Below, in pieces: positions 5,366 through 9,883 of a stretch of 9,883 nt of DNA. The stretch is from Bacteroidales bacterium. GTDB taxonomy: Bacteria > Bacteroidota > Bacteroidia > Bacteroidales > NBLH01. Made by a program: the position numbers and the translations under genes. Within the stretch, counting starts at the first letter, position 1, and each line of letters starts with the position of its first letter. Location of the stretch: contig JAOZNO010000086.1 of the NCBI GenBank assembly GCA_029933755.1, positions 1-9,883 on the forward strand, read 5' to 3'. The notes under the pieces were generated by a model. The model did not search any database. It was not told where the DNA came from and saw only the letters and a program-made list of their open reading frames with translations.

Positions 5366-8269
5366 TTACAAATTTCTGCAATCATCATCTTCCTCATTCG
5401 AATTTATAGCGTTATGCTTTCCATTTAATTCCTCTTTAAGGAAACCTACTGTATAACCTTTGTTTTGTTTCACAATTTGTTCCGGTGTACCTTCGGCAAG
5501 AATATAACCTCCTTTTTTACCACCCTCAGGGCCTAAATCAATAATATGGTCAGCCGTTTTTATAACATCCATATTATGTTCAATAATAAGTACCGTATTC
5601 CCTTTGTCCACTAATCTGTTTAGCACACAAAGTAATACTCTGATATCCTCAAAATGCAAGCCTGTTGTCGGTTCATCAAGTATGTAAAGCGTTTTTCCCG
5701 TATCACGTTTGGCAAGTTCTGTAGCTAGTTTTACACGTTGTGCTTCACCACCGGAAAGTGTTGTAGATGCCTGACCAAGTTTAATGTATCCTAAACCAAC
5801 ATTTTTTAATGCATTTAATTTTTGTGCTATTTTGGGGTATTTTTCAAAGAAAACAACAGCAATATTGATTGTCATATTCAAAATGTCACCAATAGATTTT
5901 CCTTTATACCTGACCTCTAATGTTTCGTGGTTGTATCTTCTGCCCATGCAATCCTCGCAATGGACGTGTACATCAGGTAAGAAATTCATTTCAATAATAC
6001 GAAGCCCTGCACCCTGACAGGTTTCGCAACGGCCACCTTTTACATTAAAAGAGAACCTCCCGCTTTTATAACCTCTAATTTGTGATTCTGGAAGTTTTTC
6101 AAATAGTTTCCTAATCTCATCAAAAACCTTTGTATAGGTTGCAGGATTTGAACGGGGTGTACGGCCAATAGGCGATTGGTCTACTTCGATAACTTTGTCA
6201 ATATTTTCAATTCCATCAACTGTTTTATAGAATAAAGGGTCTTTAACTGAACGATAAAAACGCTGGCTTAATATTGGGTGTAAAGTTTCATTAATTAATG
6301 TCGATTTTCCGCTACCTGAAACACCGGTTACACAAATTAATTTACCAAGAGGAATTTTTATATTAACATTTTTCAGATTATTTCCACTTGCACCCATTAA
6401 CAGAATCTGTTTGCCGTTCCCCTTACGCCTTTCTTTAGGGATTTTTATTTGCCTTTTATGGTTTAGATATTGCGTTGTTAAAGTATTATATTTCAGAATG
6501 GTTTCCGGACTGCCCTGTGCAACTACTTCTCCACCATGAACGCCTGCAGTAGGCCCCATGTCTACAACATGATCTGCTGCCATAATCATATCTTTATCAT
6601 GCTCAACAACAATTACAGAGTTTCCTGTGTCACGTAAATTTTTTAATGATTGAATTAAACGCTGATTGTCTCGCTGATGTAAGCCAATACTTGGTTCATC
6701 TAAAATGTAAAGCACATTAACCAATTGAGATCCTATCTGTGTGGCTAATCTAATTCGTTGACTCTCACCACCTGATAAGCTTTTTGAACTTCTGTTTAAT
6801 GAAAGATATTCTAAACCAACATCTAACAAGAATTGGATACGTGAGCGAATTTCTTTTAGAACCTCTTTTGCAATTTGTTTTTGCTTATCGTTCATTTTAT
6901 TTTCTATAACCAGCATCAAATCATAAAGTTCAGAGATATCCAAATCAGCCAGTTCGAAAATGTTTTTATCAGCAATTTTAAATTGCAAAGATTCTTTTTT
7001 TAATCTTCCACCTCCGCATTCCGGGCAAATCATGTGTTTGTGGAACTTTTCTGCCCATTTTTGTGCTTTTTGCGATGTTTTGTCATTCTGGTATCGCTCA
7101 ATATATTTTATAATTCCATCGAATGAAAGTGCATAATCAGTTTTTGTTCCTAAAGGTGTGTTTTCAAGGGTAAATGTTTCTTCTGTTCCATTTAAAATTA
7201 TTTCTAAGGCTTTTGGTGGAATTTTACAAATAGGGTCTTTTAGATCAAATTTGTATTTTCTTCCAATTGATTCTAGTTGCCAGAATATCAAACTATCCTT
7301 AGCCTTTCCTAAAGGAACAATTCCACCTTCTGCAATACTTAGTTTGTCGTCAGGAATAATTTTATCATAATCAATTAAATTTACATTTCCCAAGCCCTTA
7401 CATGCAGGGCAAGCACCTTGTGGTGAGTTGAAGGAGAATGTATTTGGCGCAGGTTCATCATAGGATATGCCAGTTGTAGGACACATAAGTTTTCTGCTAA
7501 AATAGCTTAATTTTTCTGTGTCTTTATCCAGAACAGCCATAGTTCCTTTGCCATGTTTCATTGCCAGTTGTACCGATTCCTTTAAGCGTTTTTTGTCACT
7601 TTCAGCAACCTTCATTTTGTCAACTACAATTTCAATATTGTGAATTTTGTAACGATCAGTTTTTAAACCATGAAGAATTTCCTTGATTTTACCATCAATA
7701 CGAACATGAAGAAAACCTTTTTTGCGAACTTGTTCAAAAAGTTCGCGATAATGACCTTTCCTACTACGAACAATGGGGGCAAGGATGTATGCCTTTTTAC
7801 CTTCGAATTTATTCTGAATAAGATTTACAATTTGTTCATCAGTATATTTAACCATTTTTTCATTGGTTTCTGATGAAAAGGCTATGGATGCTCTTGCATA
7901 TAGCAAGCGCAGGAAATCATATATTTCGGTTATGGTGCCAACAGTCGAACGTGGGTTTTTATTTGTAGTTTTTTGTTCAATAGAGATAACTGGGCTAAGT
8001 CCGGTTATTTTGTCCACATCTGGTCGTTCTAATCCACCAAGAAATTGCCTTGCGTAAGATGAGAATGTTTCAATATATCGTCTTTGTCCTTCGGCATAAA
8101 TGGTGTCAAAAGCCAGTGATGACTTGCCACTGCCACTTAAACCCGTGATAACACTTAGCTTATTACGTGGAATAACTACATCAATATTACGTAGGTTATG
8201 CTCTCGTGCACCATAAACATGAATATTCTCTTCAAAATCAATATGCTGTTCAGCCTCTTTTTTCTTCAA
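5366..8269 (-). CDS. uvrA: Excinuclease ABC subunit A (UvrA)
   Basis: UvrA is the damage-recognising ATPase of nucleotide excision repair. As a dimer it scans DNA in the cytoplasm and loads UvrB. The 967-aa product has the usual length and both ABC modules. Module 1 has Walker A GLSGSGKS (43-50), signature LSGGESQR (498-505) and Walker B YILDEP (521-526). Module 2 has GVSGSGKS (649-656), LSGGEAQR (838-845) and YILDEP (862-867). The UvrA-typical IGRTPRSNPATY is at 701-712. The C-terminal zinc module is complete (Cys748, 751, 771, 774), and CPEC lies at 415-418. The first zinc module is incomplete: Cys263, Cys287 and Cys290 are present, but the fourth position is Thr266. The start is TTG at 8267-8269. 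No ATG or GTG lies in frame between it and an upstream stop, and the next residues lead straight into the conserved N-terminus. uvrB and uvrC are not nearby, as is usual. The acidic C-terminal tail is unremarkable. Confidence 0.97.
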   Translation of the reverse strand: MKKKEAEQHIDFEENIHVYGAREHNLRNIDVVIPRNKLSVITGLSGSGKSSLAFDTIYAEGQRRYIETFSSYARQFLGGLERPDVDKITGLSPVISIEQKTTNKNPRSTVGTITEIYDFLRLLYARASIAFSSETNEKMVKYTDEQIVNLIQNKFEGKKAYILAPIVRSRKGHYRELFEQVRKKGFLHVRIDGKIKEILHGLKTDRYKIHNIEIVVDKMKVAESDKKRLKESVQLAMKHGKGTMAVLDKDTEKLSYFSRKLMCPTTGISYDEPAPNTFSFNSPQGACPACKGLGNVNLIDYDKIIPDDKLSIAEGGIVPLGKAKDSLIFWQLESIGRKYKFDLKDPICKIPPKALEIILNGTEETFTLENTPLGTKTDYALSFDGIIKYIERYQNDKTSQKAQKWAEKFHKHMICPECGGGRLKKESLQFKIADKNIFELADLDISELYDLMLVIENKMNDKQKQIAKEVLKEIRSRIQFLLDVGLEYLSLNRSSKSLSGGESQRIRLATQIGSQLVNVLYILDEPSIGLHQRDNQRLIQSLKNLRDTGNSVIVVEHDKDMIMAADHVVDMGPTAGVHGGEVVAQGSPETILKYNTLTTQYLNHKRQIKIPKERRKGNGKQILLMGASGNNLKNVNIKIPLGKLICVTGVSGSGKSTLINETLHPILSQRFYRSVKDPLFYKTVDGIENIDKVIEVDQSPIGRTPRSNPATYTKVFDEIRKLFEKLPESQIRGYKSGRFSFNVKGGRCETCQGAGLRIIEMNFLPDVHVHCEDCMGRRYNHETLEVRYKGKSIGDILNMTINIAVVFFEKYPKIAQKLNALKNVGLGYIKLGQASTTLSGGEAQRVKLATELAKRDTGKTLYILDEPTTGLHFEDIRVLLCVLNRLVDKGNTVLIIEHNMDVIKTADHIIDLGPEGGKKGGYILAEGTPEQIVKQNKGYTVGFLKEELNGKHNAINSNEEDDDCRNL

Positions 8270-8292
8270 CTTTTTTAGATTAAAAATGTTGA

Positions 8293-8300
8293 CAAAATTA
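8293..8300 (-). promoter_or_regulatory. Candidate uvrA promoter, -7 element TAATTTTG
   Basis: On the minus strand this reads TAATTTTG, a full match to the Bacteroidota -7 consensus TAnnTTTG. Transcription would start around 8286-8288, giving a leader of about 18 nt before the TTG start at 8269. A clear TTG at the -33 position is missing; only an AT-rich TTTAA-type stretch lies upstream. It sits in the 125-nt gap after the hypothetical gene, which suggests uvrA can be transcribed separately from the two genes upstream. I see no clear SOS-type operator palindrome. Confidence 0.4.
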
Positions 8301-8394
8301 GGAAAAAATAGCTGAATTAAATAGTTTAGGGATTCTTAATTTGGAGTATTTCGCGTTTAGTACTTACTTGTGATTTTATATTGCTGAGCAAGTG

Positions 8395-8868
8395 CTAATT
8401 AACTTCAAAAAGTCTATTTTTAGTCAGGTTTATTGTTTCAGAAAAATATGCTGCTGAATCTTCATCATGTATAACTACCCTAAATAAATTTTTTTGTTTT
8501 AATGGCTTGCCAAACATTAAGAAGAAAATATCCATGTAAATAAGTATCTTTTCTTCCTTGTTTACTGTTATATCCAAACCTTTATCTTTATCGAAGGTCA
8601 TTTCCGGGATTTCAACTTTTTCAAATTTTCCGTTTTTCTGAATTTCCAGATAGATGTCTTTAATATGAGTATTTTTATCCGTTTTGTTTAAAACAATCCC
8701 TAAAACTTTACTTCCCTCATATTTAAATATCCTAAGTAAAATATTTAAACTTTTTGTAGTTGTTGATGACCTGAAAGTCATTAATTTTTTGTTTTTTTTA
8801 CTTCTTGGAACAAGGGTTAAAAGGCTCATAATTCCAAAAAAGAGAACGATAAAGATTGCTATTTCCAT
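8395..8868 (-). CDS. Membrane-anchored hypothetical protein, 157 aa
   Basis: I do not recognise this protein. Residues 3-20 form one strongly hydrophobic helix, followed at once by a basic cluster (PRSKKNKK, 21-28). By the positive-inside rule this suggests the C-terminal part faces the cytoplasm. Residues 50-150 alternate short hydrophobic and polar stretches, as expected of a small beta-rich domain. There are no cysteines and no obvious catalytic motif. The ATG start at 8866-8868 lies 16 nt after the stop of the lytic transglycosylase gene, on the same strand, so the two are probably one operon. A role in envelope maintenance is possible from that context only. The coding call rests on ORF length, a sensible anchor-plus-domain pattern and tight spacing to its neighbour. 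Confidence 0.8.
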   Translation of the reverse strand: MEIAIFIVLFFGIMSLLTLVPRSKKNKKLMTFRSSTTTKSLNILLRIFKYEGSKVLGIVLNKTDKNTHIKDIYLEIQKNGKFEKVEIPEMTFDKDKGLDITVNKEEKILIYMDIFFLMFGKPLKQKNLFRVVIHDEDSAAYFSETINLTKNRLFEVN

Positions 8869-8884
8869 AGGTTAAATAGTAGAT

Positions 8885-9856
8885 TTAATATTTCTTAGAC
8901 CTAGCTCCTTTCTCTGGAATTTCCAGTATATACTTTTTCTTTAATGAATTGGTCAACTTATGAGCCCTAAGCCAGGGGTTAAATATTTTTAGGATTTTAT
9001 AATTAATATCATATTTTTTTGAAAAGGCAATCATATCGGTAATAGAGCTATCTACTTCAACTTCCATAACTGGAATTTGTGGGTATAAATCTTTTTCGCG
9101 ATAGTTGAAACCATACTTTTGAGGGTTCTGCATAATTAATTTAAAAGCCAATGTTCGATATACATATCGACCGGTTTCTGTAAACATAGCTAAATCATAA
9201 TACGAATCTACTTTTTGATAATTAAGGTATTTGTTAACTCCACCGTCACCAGCATTGTATGAAGCTGCCGCCATAGACCATGATCCAAATTTTTTATATC
9301 TCTTTTTTAAATACTTACATGCAGCTTCAGTTGATTTTTTTAAATGATAACGTTCATCCACTTCTTTTGTAATTTCAAGACCATACGCCCTGCCTGTTTT
9401 TGCCATAAATTGCCAATAACCTTCTGCTCTTGCCGGGGAAACAACGTTTTTAAGTCCACTTTCTGCTACCATCAGGTATTTAAAATCATCAGGTATCCCA
9501 TTTTTCTTTAAAATGGGTTCTACTATCGGGAATACCCTGTTTGCTCTTTTTAGGTATAAAAACATTTCAGAGTGCCAGTAAGCTACTTTTAGTATTTCCA
9601 AATCCAGACTTTCACGAACATCAAAGTTTTCCAGTGGTACTTTTTCACCTCCAAAATCAAGCTTTTCAGGTATTGGGAATGCATACACAGCATAGTTGTT
9701 TTCAACACTCTTTTTGTATTCTAAATCCTGATTAAATGGTGTGTGCGAATACGAAAATAAATTAAATATAACTGCAATAATCATTATTGATGCAGCAGCA
9801 TAAAATATGTTTTTAAAAAAAACTTTAAAGTCTACTTTCTTCTTTATTTCTGTCAT
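8885..9856 (-). CDS. Membrane-anchored lytic transglycosylase, SLT/GH23 domain (MltD-like)
   Basis: This 323-aa enzyme probably cleaves the MurNAc-GlcNAc bond of peptidoglycan in the periplasm, forming a 1,6-anhydro product. A basic N-terminus (KKKVDFK) precedes one hydrophobic helix at about 17-36 with no lipobox, so it looks like an inner-membrane signal anchor. The SLT domain spans about 105-245. Its catalytic Glu132 is in the AESGL motif, GYWQFM is at 146-151, and the substrate-binding ASYNAG is at 198-203, which identify family GH23. A short C-terminal region (about 260-315) resembles the end of MltD-type proteins but contains no clear LysM repeat. It is shorter than classical MltD, so I give no symbol. 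The ATG start at 9854-9856 has an A-rich leader. It is the first gene of a likely operon with the hypothetical gene 16 nt downstream. Its promoter is probably beyond the window. Confidence 0.92.
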   Translation of the reverse strand: MTEIKKKVDFKVFFKNIFYAAASIMIIAVIFNLFSYSHTPFNQDLEYKKSVENNYAVYAFPIPEKLDFGGEKVPLENFDVRESLDLEILKVAYWHSEMFLYLKRANRVFPIVEPILKKNGIPDDFKYLMVAESGLKNVVSPARAEGYWQFMAKTGRAYGLEITKEVDERYHLKKSTEAACKYLKKRYKKFGSWSMAAASYNAGDGGVNKYLNYQKVDSYYDLAMFTETGRYVYRTLAFKLIMQNPQKYGFNYREKDLYPQIPVMEVEVDSSITDMIAFSKKYDINYKILKIFNPWLRAHKLTNSLKKKYILEIPEKGARSKKY

Positions 9857-9883
9857 GTTTTTTGTAATTGAATATTGCTTATT

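Noticed and set aside
5784..8057. Plus-strand open frames of 64-77 codons opposite uvrA
   Set aside because: They are antisense to a highly conserved gene, and the translations show no domain or signal; they are shadows.
8345..8364. Short palindromic stretch around CGCG as a terminator or operator before uvrA
   Set aside because: Only about four bases at each end pair well, which is no more than expected by chance in AT-rich DNA.

Overview
The window looks like chromosomal DNA from a member of the Bacteroidota, probably a Bacteroidales or Marinilabiliales-type environmental lineage. The DNA is AT-rich. The first gene encodes a periplasmic-propeller/Y_Y_Y sensor kinase of a kind abundant in that phylum. 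Shine-Dalgarno sequences are absent or weak, and the best promoter-like element has the Bacteroidota TAnnTTTG form. Assignment below phylum is a guess.

Layout. Positions 1-119 hold the first copy of a dispersed repeat that contains a large imperfect inverted repeat. Positions 140-5120 (+) hold two overlapping signalling genes. The first encodes a 1278-aa, probably lipidated and membrane-spanning sensor histidine kinase with 14 propeller-type repeats. The second encodes a soluble receiver-plus-histidine-kinase protein. Positions 5121-5211 are intergenic and show nothing I can support. Positions 5212-5346 hold a second copy of the repeat in the same orientation, so the two-gene unit is bracketed by direct repeats. 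All genes from 5366 to 9856 lie on the minus strand and converge on the kinase pair: uvrA (5366-8269), a 157-aa membrane-anchored protein of unknown function (8395-8868), and a membrane-anchored GH23 lytic transglycosylase (8885-9856). The last two are 16 nt apart and probably co-transcribed. uvrA follows after 125 nt that include a candidate promoter of its own.

How the genes fit together. The two kinases resemble a split, rearranged hybrid two-component system. The first senses a periplasmic signal and has a transmitter but no receiver. The second supplies a receiver but ends in another transmitter rather than a DNA-binding output, so the end of the relay is not in this window. The receiver has also lost the nearly invariant lysine of its active site (Ile instead), which questions whether it works as an ordinary phospho-switch. 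The minus-strand genes are housekeeping: nucleotide excision repair and peptidoglycan turnover. The main unusual element is the repeat that flanks the kinase pair. Its copies differ mainly by one 16-bp insertion (two octamer units).
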